Translations under genes and position numbers: made by a program
The notes under the pieces: model-generated
Seen by the model: the letters and a program-made list of their open reading frames with translations, nothing else
Told to the model about the DNA's origin: nothing
Databases searched by the model: none
In this document: one piece after another, positions 17,411 to 26,695 of the stretch
Position numbering within the stretch: position 1 is the stretch's first letter
Layout of the letters: every line of letters starts with the position of its first letter
Source: Pseudomonadota bacterium
GTDB lineage: Bacteria > Pseudomonadota > Gammaproteobacteria > Burkholderiales > Ferrovaceae
DNA: 64,000 bases
Assembly (NCBI GenBank): GCA_021796835.1
Contig: JAKABO010000007.1
Coordinates: 1-64,000 of the forward strand
Reading direction: 5' to 3'

Positions 17411-18921
17411 GCCTGATCCTTGCTTCCTTTGCTTCGTTGACTGCCCGCTTCTCCCGTGTCACGAGGCATTTCCACACAAAAAACAGCCCCGCCGCCCCCG
17501 TTCTCCTGAGGAATGAGCGAAACTCCACCGCCATGGGCCTGAACCAGTGCGCGGACAATGGAAAGCCCCACCCCACTGCCCTTGCGCGCGCCGGCAGGTT
17601 GACGTTTGCCTTGATAAAAGGGATCAAAGATGTGCGACGCATCCTGGGGATCAACACCGGGGCCCTGATCCTGAATCGTCAGTTTCCAGTTCTCTTTCCC
17701 TTCTGAAAGGGTCAACCGGATCAACCCGGACACCGGAGAGAAACGAATGGCATTGACCAGCAGATTCCCCGCCACGGTCTCCCATTTGTCTGGATCCAGC
17801 CAGACCCGTGCCAGCGTCCCCTCGATCCGGACCTGCAACGACTTGGCCTGAATCTGCAAACGCTGGCGCGTCACCAGATTTTCCAGGAGAGTCCGCACAT
17901 CCACCCAGCGTTTTTGCAGATACTGGGCGCCCGATGCTGCCGCATTGTACTGCAGGAGACCTTCGATCTGGTGTTGCAGCGCCAGGGAGTTTTCTCGCAG
18001 AATCACCAGAATTTCCCGTTGCGCTTCATTGACCGGGCCCGGCACCTGCTCTTCGAGCAGGGCCACACCCTCCCGAAGATTGGCCAGGGGCGTCTTCAGT
18101 TCGTGAGAAATATGCCGCATGAACTGGAGTTTATCCGATTCCAGATCCGCCAGTCGTTGTTGCACCCAACGCACCCGTTCCCCCAATTGACGAATATCCG
18201 TCGGCCCCCCCAGCGGTTTCAGGGGAATCTGCTGAGACTGTCCCAACTGGCGGATGGCGCGGTCCAACTGGGCAAAGGACCGTGACAGCCACGCCCCCAG
18301 CCCAAGAGCCAGCACCAGGGCCAGCGAAGAAGCCGTGACGCCCATGTTAATCAGAACTTGCCGTTGACGTTCAAACTCCAGCAACAAACTTTGATCCTGT
18401 TCTGCCAGACGGGTTTGCAGCATGCTGTCCAGTTGCTGGTCCAGTTGCCCCAACTGATGGAACACCGCATCCAGTTGCGCGGTGGGAATGCTCATTCGTT
18501 CACTGTGTTCCTCGAGCAAGGGAGGAATGTTGGCCGCCGCCAGTGCGCGCCATTGCTGGGTCAGGGGGACGAGATCCACCGGTCCCGCATCATCCAGTTT
18601 CTTCAGCACGGCCAGACTTTGCATCCAGCTATGGCGGATATCCGTGCGCAGGGAAGGATCGTGCAACACCAGGTATTGGCGGACCTGGCGTTCCAGGGCG
18701 ATGGTGGTTTCCTGCAATTCGCGCACCTGCCCGGAACGTTGCAGCGCCTTGGCCGGAAAGTCCCGGCTGTCCCGACTCAGCGTATCCACCGCCACCAGGG
18801 CACGTCCCAGCGCCCCGCCCAGCAGGATCAGGATCCCGGCAAAGGAAGCCCCCAGCAACTGTTTGAACGAGAAAGGGAAGGGGGCATGCATCACCAACCG
18901 TCTGAAACGTAACCAGCGCAC
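17407..18921 (-). CDS. glrK: GlrK (QseE) sensor histidine kinase
   Basis: Membrane sensor kinase of 504 aa, the expected partner of GlrR. The start is GTG 18921: GGGAGG lies seven bases upstream, and the G is shared with the clcA TAG. A first membrane helix at about residues 20-40, a helical periplasmic domain, a second helix near 195-215 and a HAMP-like linker precede the HisKA domain with phospho-His in MRHISHELKTPLANL. The ATPase domain has the N box NLLVNAIRFSP, DQGPGVDP, and GSGVGLSIV. Gene order is clcA-glrK-qseG, all overlapping. The split from glrR by opgH is unlike the enterobacterial glrK-qseG-glrR arrangement. Confidence 0.9.
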   Translation of the reverse strand: MRWLRFRRLVMHAPFPFSFKQLLGASFAGILILLGGALGRALVAVDTLSRDSRDFPAKALQRSGQVRELQETTIALERQVRQYLVLHDPSLRTDIRHSWMQSLAVLKKLDDAGPVDLVPLTQQWRALAAANIPPLLEEHSERMSIPTAQLDAVFHQLGQLDQQLDSMLQTRLAEQDQSLLLEFERQRQVLINMGVTASSLALVLALGLGAWLSRSFAQLDRAIRQLGQSQQIPLKPLGGPTDIRQLGERVRWVQQRLADLESDKLQFMRHISHELKTPLANLREGVALLEEQVPGPVNEAQREILVILRENSLALQHQIEGLLQYNAAASGAQYLQKRWVDVRTLLENLVTRQRLQIQAKSLQVRIEGTLARVWLDPDKWETVAGNLLVNAIRFSPVSGLIRLTLSEGKENWKLTIQDQGPGVDPQDASHIFDPFYQGKRQPAGARKGSGVGLSIVRALVQAHGGGVSLIPQENGGGGAVFCVEMPRDTGEAGSQRSKGSKDQA

Positions 18922-20264
18922 TATGCTGCCTCCCGGGAATCCGCCGGGCGAACCCCGGCATCGCGCCGGTCTTCGGCAAAGCGCAGGGCCAACTGCTGAT
19001 AGAGTTCCGGTCCAAAATAAGCGCTGATGGCACGCGCCAGAAAGGTCACCGCCATGAGGGGCAGGGCCATGCGATGCCCATCCACCATCTCGATCACGAT
19101 CAGGGCTGCCGTGATCGGCGCCTGGGTGACAGCCGCCAGAAAGCCGGCCATGCACAAGGTAACCCAGGGGACCAGGTCGTGGCTGCCCAGGGCGGGGGCC
19201 AGGGTTGCCCCCAGGGTACTGCCCACCGCAAGCGCCGGCGCAAAGATCCCGCCGGGAATTCCCGAATAATAACTGATCACGGTAGCCAGGAAACGGGCGG
19301 GGGAAGCATACCAGGGCACGCTCTGTGTCCCTCCATTCACCAGGGGCAGGGCAAGGGCATAACCACTCCCGAAGGAAAGCCCATGTGTCAGCAGGCCCAG
19401 CACGGCAATCAGCACCCCGCAGAGCCCGGCGAACAGGACCGGGTTTTTCTGGCGCCAGCGCCACACCCCCCAGGCCTGCCCATGTTGCGGCCACAACAAC
19501 AGGCGGCTGAAAAGCCCGCCCAGCAGGCCGCAAACCGTCCCACTCACCAGCACGGGCCCCGCGATCCGGTAATCCAGATCATGAAGGGTAATGCGTCCGA
19601 AATAATTGTAGTTTCCCAGGAACGCGATGGAGGTCAGTCCGGAAATGATGATCACCCCGAGCAACACGCCGCTGGTGCGGGTTTCCAGGCGGCGTCCCAA
19701 CTCTTCGATGGCAAAGACCACCCCGGCCAGAGGCGTATTGAAAGCAGCCGCCACCCCGGCGGCCCCGCCAGCCAGGATCAGGTCACTGGGGCGCAGAACC
19801 CGGGAACGGGGCAGATAGCGGTGGGCCAGAAACACCAGCGACGCCGACACCTGCACGGAAGGCCCCTCACGCCCCGCGGAAAACCCGCCGGTCAAGGCCA
19901 GCAATCCCACCAATACCTTGCCCACGGCAATCCGCAGGGATACCAGATGGTGAACGGGTTTCCCCTGGGCAATCAAACGGGTGGCGGCGATCACCTGGGG
20001 AATGCCGCTCCCCTGAATGCCGGGAAACACTTTCTGGGTCAGGGCCACGGACACCATCCCGATGAAAGGCGTCCAGATCAAGGGTAACCAGAACCAATGC
20101 CGATCCAGAGCAAAAAAGAACGCCAGGGCCAGATCGGCTCCCTTGGCAAACCCCGTCACCGCCAGACCCGACAAGGCCGCAAAACCCCACAGAACGAGGC
20201 GCAAACGCCAGCGTGCCCGACGCCATGGGTTGAGAGAGCGCTTCAGATGAAAAAATAAAGGCAT
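18921..20264 (-). CDS. clcA: ClC-type chloride channel / H+/Cl- exchanger
   Basis: Inner-membrane ClC family protein of 447 aa with about ten or more membrane helices. The selectivity-filter motifs GSGIPQ and GREGPSVQ are present, the Glu of GREGP being the gating/proton glutamate; FAIEELGRR holds the position of the inner proton glutamate of E. coli ClcA, so an H+/Cl- antiporter is more likely than a channel. GIPGGIFAP is the third filter motif. In enteric bacteria ClcA supports extreme acid resistance. Here its last base is shared with the glrK start codon, which ties it to the GlrK/QseG unit. Confidence 0.94.
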   Translation of the reverse strand: MPLFFHLKRSLNPWRRARWRLRLVLWGFAALSGLAVTGFAKGADLALAFFFALDRHWFWLPLIWTPFIGMVSVALTQKVFPGIQGSGIPQVIAATRLIAQGKPVHHLVSLRIAVGKVLVGLLALTGGFSAGREGPSVQVSASLVFLAHRYLPRSRVLRPSDLILAGGAAGVAAAFNTPLAGVVFAIEELGRRLETRTSGVLLGVIIISGLTSIAFLGNYNYFGRITLHDLDYRIAGPVLVSGTVCGLLGGLFSRLLLWPQHGQAWGVWRWRQKNPVLFAGLCGVLIAVLGLLTHGLSFGSGYALALPLVNGGTQSVPWYASPARFLATVISYYSGIPGGIFAPALAVGSTLGATLAPALGSHDLVPWVTLCMAGFLAAVTQAPITAALIVIEMVDGHRMALPLMAVTFLARAISAYFGPELYQQLALRFAEDRRDAGVRPADSREAA

Positions 20265-20341
20265 GGCCGGAGTCTAACCCAGGTTCGCCCCACCAGAGCA
20301 ATACCTTTCGTTTTGAATCCTCTCCCCCCACCCAACGCAGA

Positions 20342-21544
20342 TTACAGTTCCTTTGCCCCGGACTCGGCAAACGCCAGGAACGCGTCCAGACTCATCGGCT
20401 TGGCGATGAAATAGCCCTGTGCGATATCGCAGTCCAGACTTTTCAGCGTGTCCCAATCCTGCCGTGTCTCCACCCCCTCGGCCACGCTCTTGACCCGCAG
20501 TTTGCGCGCCAGGCTGATGCTCGATTCCACCACGATGCGCAAGGCTTCGTTATGAGCGATGTCCTTTACGAAAGACTGGTCGATTTTCAGTTCGCTGAAG
20601 GCAATCCGCATCAACTGCTGCATGCTGGCATAGCCGGTGCCGAAATCATCGATGGAAAGGCCGAAGCCATGCATGCGCAGACGCGCCAGATTTTCCAGGG
20701 CGTGGGCCACATCGGTCATGGCTGCCGACTCGGTCACTTCAAGGACAATGCTGTGGGGATCCACCCCCGCATCGAGCACCAATTGGGTGACCCGATCGGC
20801 CAGCGTGATGTCGGTGAGCGAGGTCAGGGACAAATTGACCGATATGACCAGGGAATGTCCCCTATCCTGCAGGGTGCGGCAGGCGGCCACCGACTTTTCC
20901 AGCATCATGAAAGTCAGTTCGTCCATCTCCTTCGCCCGCTCCAGGAGCGGGATGAAGGCATAGGGAGCGATCACGCCATACTCGGGATGAACCCAGCGCG
21001 CCAGCGCCTCTGCCCCCATCAATCGTCCTGTTTTCATGTCTGTTTTGGGCTGGAAATAGGGTTCGAACTGTCTCGCCTTCATTCCCTGCCGGATTTCCTC
21101 GAGCGTGAATACCTGTACCGCGCCACTGAGTTGCCGTGCCCTGCTGCTGCCCCGCTTGTAACGGAGGATCAACCCCTCGAGTTGAGCCAGCGTGAGGGGT
21201 TTTTCGACAGACCCCAGCAACTTGACCCCGTAGGCCTCGGACATTTTTTCCACCGACACCAGCAACACCCGTTCCAGCATGCTGAGAATGATGACCGCAG
21301 CCGCGTTATTTTCCTGCCCCAGGTGACGCAGGAATTCCATGCCATCCATTTCCGGCATGTCCATGTCGCAAAGCACGATGTCCACCGGCCTTGCGTGCCC
21401 CGCATGCAGCATCTCGAGCGCCTGCCTGCCATTGCCGGCTTCCTGCACCTCGGTGGCCCCCAGGGAGCGCAACATGGAAACAACCATCCGGCGCTGAAAA
21501 TCATCATCTTCAACCACCAGAAAATTCAGTTCGCTCGCAGTCAT
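20342..21544 (-). CDS. REC-EAL response regulator, predicted c-di-GMP phosphodiesterase
   Basis: 400 aa. Residues 1-125 are a receiver domain with acidic pair VVEDDD and phospho-Asp in LCDMDMPEMDG. Residues about 150-395 are an EAL domain with all catalytic elements: EAL in GAEALARW, SVNLS, LEVTES, DDFGTGYAS, ELKIDQSF, AEGVET and the final AQGYF. It should therefore hydrolyse c-di-GMP to pGpG. The ATG at 21544 overlaps the stop of the hybrid kinase by 4 bases, so the pair very likely works as kinase and output. The window also carries Pel genes, whose product is normally made at high c-di-GMP; a link is possible but not shown. Confidence 0.93.
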   Translation of the reverse strand: MTASELNFLVVEDDDFQRRMVVSMLRSLGATEVQEAGNGRQALEMLHAGHARPVDIVLCDMDMPEMDGMEFLRHLGQENNAAAVIILSMLERVLLVSVEKMSEAYGVKLLGSVEKPLTLAQLEGLILRYKRGSSRARQLSGAVQVFTLEEIRQGMKARQFEPYFQPKTDMKTGRLMGAEALARWVHPEYGVIAPYAFIPLLERAKEMDELTFMMLEKSVAACRTLQDRGHSLVISVNLSLTSLTDITLADRVTQLVLDAGVDPHSIVLEVTESAAMTDVAHALENLARLRMHGFGLSIDDFGTGYASMQQLMRIAFSELKIDQSFVKDIAHNEALRIVVESSISLARKLRVKSVAEGVETRQDWDTLKSLDCDIAQGYFIAKPMSLDAFLAFAESGAKEL

Positions 21545-24500
21545 CTGCTTTCCCCGTTCGAATCCTTCAACGCCGCGCAATGTGCTTCCAGCCGCTCGAT
21601 GGCCGCATCCAGTCCGGCCAAGGCCAGGTGCGCCTCGGTCAGTTTCCCCTCCCGCACCGCCTGCTCGATGACGGCGCAGGCGGTACCGATGTCCGTGGCA
21701 CCCACCATCCGGCTCGATCCTTTCATGCGGTGCGCCGTGCGCTCACCATCGAGGTGATCCCCCTGTTCCAGCATTTCGCCCAAATGGATGCGGTCCGCGC
21801 AAAGATGTGCCTGAAAATCACGCAGCACCCGAACCTGATCGGCCTGCTCCGGCACCACCCGACTCAGCGCGGCATAATCGATGGGGGCCGGGGTCTGTCC
21901 GCCCTCCCCCGCGGGCAACGGGGCGGCAGGTTCACGGCGGTCCGTCCCGGCAAGGTGCAGCCATTCTTTCAGCACCTCCTTCAGTTGCGACAGATCCGCA
22001 GGTTTGACCAACAACGCATCCATGCCGGCGTTCTGGCAACGTTCCTTTTCTTCGGCAAGCGCATTGGCCGTCCAGGCGATGACAGGCGTGCGCGTCAATC
22101 TTTTCTCCGCCTCGATCCGACGTATCTCCTGCGTGAGCACATACCCGTCCATCTCCGGCATATGGCAGTCGGTGATCACCAGCGCGAAACGCCCCTCCTG
22201 CCACAGAGACAGGGCGACTTGCCCATTCTCTGCGGTTTCGGCCCGCAAACCGAGCAACTTGATCTGACGCACCAGCAAGTCGCGGTTGATCGGATGATCA
22301 TCCACCGCCAACACCAGCGGCGCCTCCGCACCCTCCTCCAGAAGCGGTTGAACATGCTTTCGGGTCACCTCGGGCAAGGCGGTCATCCCCATATCTCCCG
22401 GCGTCGCGGAAATCGGCAGGCTGAGGGTCACGCTGAACGTGGAACCTTGCCCGGGTTCACTCACCAGTTCGAGTTGGCCATCCATCAAATCCGCCAGACG
22501 GCGGCAGATCGACAGCCCAAGCCCGGTTCCGCCATACATGCGGGCCGTATCAGCACTCTCCTGGCGGTAGCGCTGAAACAGGTGCTGCTGGACTTCCCGG
22601 TCGATACCGATACCGGTGTCCCTGACCGAGAAGCGTATGCGCTCACAACTGTCGAGCCGTTCGAGGCGTTCGGCGCGCAGTTCGATCTCTCCGCTTCGGG
22701 TGAATCTGAGCGCATTGCTGACAAAGTTGTTGAGTACCTGCGAGAGGCGCAGCGGATCGACGATATGTGCCGCGGCAAGCCGGGCATCGGCATGGTGCCA
22801 CAGCAGCAGGGACTTGGAACTGGCCACCCGCGAATAGGTGTTGACGACCTCCTGCAGCAGGCGGGGAATCGAAATGGATCGAGGGGAGAGCGTCAATTTG
22901 CCCGCCTCGATTTTCGACCAGTCCAGAATGTCGTTGACGATGCGCAGCAAACTCCGCCCAGACTCCCACACGGCCTTCAATGTCTCATCCTGGTCATGGT
23001 CGAGGGAGGTCAGTGAAAGCACCTCCAGCATGCCCAGCATCCCGGTGAGCGGCGTACGGATTTCATGGCTCATGGTGGCAAGGAACGAATCCTTCGCGCG
23101 GTTGGCCAGTTCTGCGGCTTCCTTTGCAACAAAGAGTTTCTGTTCGGCCTGTTTGCGCTCGGTGATGTCATGCACGACGCCGATGAAGTGACGCTCACCT
23201 TCCAGCCGCATCTCGCTCACGGCCAGATACATCGGAAAAATGCTACCGTCCTTGCGCTGTCCCACCACTTCGCGCCCGCTGCCAAGGATATGCGCCTCAC
23301 CCGTCGTCCGATAACGCTCGAGGTAGCCATCATGCTGACTGCGATACGGTTCCGACATCAACATGCGGATGTTCTGCCCGACGATCTCGGCGACGTCATA
23401 ACCAAACATGGTTTTTACGGCCAGGTTGGCCGTCCAGACGGTACCGCGCTCATCGATGGTGATGATGACATCCGCTACCGTATTCAGAATGACCTGGATA
23501 CGCGTGGCGCTGTCGCGCAATGCGGCCTGGGTTGCGTATTCCCTGCTCACATCGCGGAACACCAGCACCGTTCCGACCACATCGCCCGCACGATTGCGAA
23601 TGGGGGCACAACTGTCGGCGATGGCGCACTCGCTCCCATCGCGGGCAATCAACACGGTATCGTTGGCCAGGCCATAAATGGCACCTTGCGCCAGGGTTTC
23701 CGCCACGGGAAGAAGGGCAGGCCGACGGGTCTTCTGGTTGATGATGTGAAAAACATCTTCTGCCGGTCGGCCGATCGCTTCCGTCCTGGACCAGCCGGTG
23801 AGTCGCTCTGCAACGGTGTTCAGGCGCGTCACCCGACCCTCGGCATCCGTGGTCAGAACCCCGTCGCCGATGGAGTTGAGCGTGACGGACAGATTTTCCT
23901 CGCTGGCGCGCAACACGTCATGCGCCGCGCTCAGTGCCGTGTTCGCCTCTTCACTGACCCGCAGCCGCAGCCGCGTTTCGCGGTACACGATGTAGACAGA
24001 GATCAGGGTCAGCCCCATCGCCAACACGTTGGCGATGGTCATCGACACCAGCAACAGGCTCAGATCCTGGTGAAATCGAGCCGCACGCTGTTCCAGCAAG
24101 GTATTTTCCTGCCGGTTGAACTCGTTCAACTCGGCGCGAATTTCGTCCATCAACTGCCTGCCCGAACCACTGCGTAATATTTTCAGGGCATCTTCGGCAT
24201 GTTGGTTGCCATATAACGCCAATACCTCTCTCATTTCCAGCAACTTTGCCTGGACTAGGGGGGCCAGCACGTCCAACCGACGTTTCTGGGCCGGGTTATC
24301 CTGGGTGAGTCGGCGCAACTCAGCCACCTGGGACGGGATGGTATCGCGTACGGCCAGATAAGGCTTCAGAAAGGCGTTATCCCCCGTCAGCAGATACCCG
24401 CGCTGGCCCACCTCGGTATCCTTCAGGCTGGAAAGCAACAGATTCGCCTTGTTCAGGACCTGCAACGTATGCTCCTGCCATCGGTCAGCGTCTTCGCTCT

Positions 24501-24591
24501 GCCGGAACAGCCAAAACGACAGCAACGCCACCAGAACGATCAAAAAACCCGCACTGCCGAACCAGACCGCTATTTTAGAAGTAGTTTTCAA
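21541..24591 (-). CDS. CHASE3-PAS-PAS hybrid sensor histidine kinase with REC and HPt
   Basis: Large membrane sensor of 1016 aa. A membrane helix at about 8-28, a CHASE3-type extracytoplasmic domain (about 35-175, with DTEVGQRGYLLTG), a second helix near 184-206, and two PAS domains (about 240-355 and 365-485, the latter with a PAC-type VHDITERKQ). HisKA has phospho-His in ATMSHEIRTPL, the ATPase domain has NNFVSNALRFT, DTGIGID and GTGLGLSI, a receiver follows with CHMPEMDG, and a C-terminal HPt carries AHRMKGSS. A full internal phosphorelay that should feed the coupled REC-EAL protein. The signal is unknown. Confidence 0.93.
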   Translation of the reverse strand: MKTTSKIAVWFGSAGFLIVLVALLSFWLFRQSEDADRWQEHTLQVLNKANLLLSSLKDTEVGQRGYLLTGDNAFLKPYLAVRDTIPSQVAELRRLTQDNPAQKRRLDVLAPLVQAKLLEMREVLALYGNQHAEDALKILRSGSGRQLMDEIRAELNEFNRQENTLLEQRAARFHQDLSLLLVSMTIANVLAMGLTLISVYIVYRETRLRLRVSEEANTALSAAHDVLRASEENLSVTLNSIGDGVLTTDAEGRVTRLNTVAERLTGWSRTEAIGRPAEDVFHIINQKTRRPALLPVAETLAQGAIYGLANDTVLIARDGSECAIADSCAPIRNRAGDVVGTVLVFRDVSREYATQAALRDSATRIQVILNTVADVIITIDERGTVWTANLAVKTMFGYDVAEIVGQNIRMLMSEPYRSQHDGYLERYRTTGEAHILGSGREVVGQRKDGSIFPMYLAVSEMRLEGERHFIGVVHDITERKQAEQKLFVAKEAAELANRAKDSFLATMSHEIRTPLTGMLGMLEVLSLTSLDHDQDETLKAVWESGRSLLRIVNDILDWSKIEAGKLTLSPRSISIPRLLQEVVNTYSRVASSKSLLLWHHADARLAAAHIVDPLRLSQVLNNFVSNALRFTRSGEIELRAERLERLDSCERIRFSVRDTGIGIDREVQQHLFQRYRQESADTARMYGGTGLGLSICRRLADLMDGQLELVSEPGQGSTFSVTLSLPISATPGDMGMTALPEVTRKHVQPLLEEGAEAPLVLAVDDHPINRDLLVRQIKLLGLRAETAENGQVALSLWQEGRFALVITDCHMPEMDGYVLTQEIRRIEAEKRLTRTPVIAWTANALAEEKERCQNAGMDALLVKPADLSQLKEVLKEWLHLAGTDRREPAAPLPAGEGGQTPAPIDYAALSRVVPEQADQVRVLRDFQAHLCADRIHLGEMLEQGDHLDGERTAHRMKGSSRMVGATDIGTACAVIEQAVREGKLTEAHLALAGLDAAIERLEAHCAALKDSNGESR

Positions 24592-24725
24592 AGAATCATT
24601 CTCCTTTGAATCTCTTGCAAAAAAATTTCGTCCCCCCCCAGGGTATTGGCATTGTAACCGCTAACCGGACGACGGATTGTTTCCGTTCGAACTATACTAT
24701 GATTCAGGATGGGTCCATGGTGTAA

Positions 24726-24785
24726 TGTAAATTTAGTTGACAAATACCCGCAAAAGGTTGATAAACGTCTTTAATTATATTTACA
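24726..24785 (+). promoter_or_regulatory. Promoter of the HTH-HATPase-STAS gene, framed by an inverted repeat
   Basis: A perfect TTGACA (24737-24742), 17-base spacer and GATAAA (24760-24765) form a good sigma-70 promoter. It is bracketed by TGTAAAT (24726-24732) and its exact inverse ATTTACA (24779-24785), 46 bases apart. The encoded protein has a DNA-binding domain, so self-control through these half-sites is plausible. The rest of the 223-bp spacer shared with the hybrid kinase holds no gene I can see. Confidence 0.55.
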
Positions 24786-24814
24786 AACAAACCACATAAG
24801 ATTGATAATCAGCC

Positions 24815-25819
24815 ATGAACCAGCAACAAATTACAGCCTTGAAACTGATTGCCGAAAGCGGCTACAACGTAGGCACACGCCTTGGCAACCTCCTGGGAAT
24901 CACAAGGCAGGCAGCCAGCGCCAGGCTAAAAAGGCTCCTAAAGGATGGCCTGGTTGAGGTCTCGGGTACCTCGCGTGCGCGCTTTTACCGCTTAAAGGTT
25001 GTAGGCCAGACTTCCGCAAGTTACCCCATTCTTGGACTCAACGAAGACTTGGTATGGCGCGGTCTATGCCTTCCATTTATCGCCGGTCTGCCGGAAAACC
25101 TCAAGAATATTTGGCACTACGGAATAACCGAAATGGTGAACAACGCCATAGACCATTCTGGGTCGAATGTGCTTACTGTCGGCATGGAGAGAACCGCTAT
25201 CTACACAACAGCCTGGGTATCAGATGACGGCGAAGGGATTTTTCTCAAAATTCAGAAGGCGTTGGGTTTATATGACCCTCGCGAGTCGATCTTGGAACTG
25301 GCCAAAGGAAAATTCACAACCGATCCAGCAAATCACTCCGGCGAAGGGATTTTTTTCTCCAGCAAGATGTTTGATATGTATGACATCCGGTCAGGGAATC
25401 TGCACTTCATGCACGATGACGGGTTGCGAGATGTGTTGACTGAGCGCGATTCCGAAAGCGCAGGGACTGTTGTGCTAATGCGGTTGAACAATGACAGCGC
25501 AAGAACCTCGAAGGAGGTGTTTGATCGATTTTCCAGCCCAGATGAATACACCTTTGACCGTACGATTGTGCCGGTACGTTTGGCAGCTTATGAGGGGGAA
25601 AATTTAGTATCCAGATCCCAGGCCAAACGGCTCACGATGCGATTTGAGCGATTCAGGCACGTGATACTGGATTTTGAAGAAGTACATGAAATTGGGCAGG
25701 CTTTTGCCGATGAAGTGTTTCGAGTATTCAGGAACGCACATCCGAGCACAGAAATGATTCCGAGAAATATGTCAAAAGCGGTTTCGGAAATGATTATGAG
25801 AGCCCAGTCCAAGGAATAG
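24815..25819 (+). CDS. Single-chain regulator: winged HTH, GHKL ATPase, STAS-like DUF4325
   Basis: 334 aa in three parts. Residues 1-64 are a winged helix (RLGNLLGITRQAASARLKRLL). Residues about 95-235 are a GHKL/HATPase fold with N box HYGITEMVNNAIDHS, G1 DDGEGI and G2 HSGEGIFF, like anti-sigma kinases of the SpoIIAB/RsbW kind but with no HisKA domain. Residues about 250-334 are the STAS-like DUF4325 domain with ILDFEEVHEIGQAFADE. Kinase and STAS partners, normally separate proteins in partner-switching systems, are thus fused to a DNA-binding head. The gene is clearly richer in A/T than its neighbours and stands 88 bases from tRNA-Met, which suggests acquisition by transfer. Target genes are unknown; no partner gene is adjacent. 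Confidence 0.85.
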   Translation: MNQQQITALKLIAESGYNVGTRLGNLLGITRQAASARLKRLLKDGLVEVSGTSRARFYRLKVVGQTSASYPILGLNEDLVWRGLCLPFIAGLPENLKNIWHYGITEMVNNAIDHSGSNVLTVGMERTAIYTTAWVSDDGEGIFLKIQKALGLYDPRESILELAKGKFTTDPANHSGEGIFFSSKMFDMYDIRSGNLHFMHDDGLRDVLTERDSESAGTVVLMRLNNDSARTSKEVFDRFSSPDEYTFDRTIVPVRLAAYEGENLVSRSQAKRLTMRFERFRHVILDFEEVHEIGQAFADEVFRVFRNAHPSTEMIPRNMSKAVSEMIMRAQSKE

Positions 25820-25907
25820 CGCCACAGAGTTCAATAGTATCGGCACCACCGCCTGATGGTCTCGGGCATAGAAGTCAGCTCGGTTAACGACCGTCGCCTA
25901 GATGTGA

Positions 25908-25984
25908 TGGTGGCGAATCAGGGATTCGAACCCCGGACCTTCGGATTATGATTCCGTCGCTCTAACCGGCTGAGCTAATTCGCC
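25908..25984 (-). tRNA. tRNA-Met (anticodon CAT)
   Basis: Cloverleaf of 77 nt including an encoded CCA. The acceptor stem GGCGAAT/ATTCGCC is perfect, the D arm has AGCTCAGCCGGTTAGAGC, the anticodon loop is A-T-CAT-A-A, and the T arm has GGGGTTCGAATCCC. The base pair 27-43 is A-A. CAT can be elongator Met or lysidine-modified Ile2; I cannot separate them by eye. The initiator type is unlikely because the acceptor 1-72 pair is G-C. Confidence 0.93.
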
Positions 25985-26090
25985 ACAAGCGGGGCATTCT
26001 AACCCTTGACCGGACTTTACTCAAGCCCCTGAGCCAATATTTTTGGTATGATGGCCCCTGTTGCCCCATAAAACCCCAAGGACAGACCCC

Positions 26091-26660
26091 ATGATCAACC
26101 GTTCTCTGGTGCGCCTCTGGTTCGTGTTGTTCGGTTTTTTCCCGCTGCTGGCCAGCGCAACTCCTCCCCAGGGAGAGGAAACCTTCGATCAGGACGCCAT
26201 CGTCAAGGATGCCAACCAGTTTTTTGGTCAAACCACGGAGGGATTGGCCAAACTGATCGAAAAGGCCTTTCGTGAGAAAGGGCGCCCCAATGGCTACATC
26301 AAGGGGGAAGAAGTCGCCGGCGCGATTGGAGTCGGACTGCGTTACGGGAGCGGCGACCTGATCATGAAGGAAGGAGCCGCGCGCAAGGTCTACTGGACCG
26401 GTCCGTCCGTTGGCTTTGACCTGGGCGGGGATGCCACCAAGGTATTCGTTCTGGTCTATCACCTCTCCTCCGCCAATGCCATCTTCCAGCGCTACCCAGG
26501 TGTCGACGGCAGCCTCTACTTTATCGGCGGCGCCGGCATCAACTACCAGCAACTGGGCGATGTCATCCTGGCTCCGATCCGGCTGGGCGTGGGTCTGCGT
26601 GAAGGCGCCAGCGTCGGTTACATGCATTACACCCCAGAAAAAACCTGGAACCCGTTCTGA
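26091..26660 (+). CDS. DUF1134 / EipA-type periplasmic protein
   Basis: 189 aa with a cleavable signal peptide ending LLASA. The mature protein carries the DUF1134 pattern: [46 protein letters not shown] and [10 protein letters not shown]. Brucella EipA, of the same family, is a periplasmic protein needed for envelope integrity. The ATG at 26091 has AAGGA eight bases upstream; the earlier ATG would add ten residues before the charged start of the signal peptide. Next to miaB but with its own upstream region. The family is clear; its role here is inferred. Confidence 0.85.
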   Translation: MINRSLVRLWFVLFGFFPLLASATPPQGEETFDQDAIVKDANQFFGQTTEGLAKLIEKAFREKGRPNGYIKGEEVAGAIGVGLRYGSGDLIMKEGAARKVYWTGPSVGFDLGGDATKVFVLVYHLSSANAIFQRYPGVDGSLYFIGGAGINYQQLGDVILAPIRLGVGLREGASVGYMHYTPEKTWNPF

Positions 26661-26695
26661 ACTTTCTCCATTTCACAGGTCACGCCGCCGTTTCA

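Noticed and set aside
24632-24639. C8 run between the hybrid kinase and the HTH-HATPase gene as a promoter phase-variation tract
   Set aside because: It does not sit between a -35 and a -10 box of either gene that I can see, and C7-C8 runs are common in this GC-rich DNA.
25820-25984. Integrated element with an att repeat of the tRNA-Met 3' end
   Set aside because: No second copy of the tRNA end and no integrase were found within the window.
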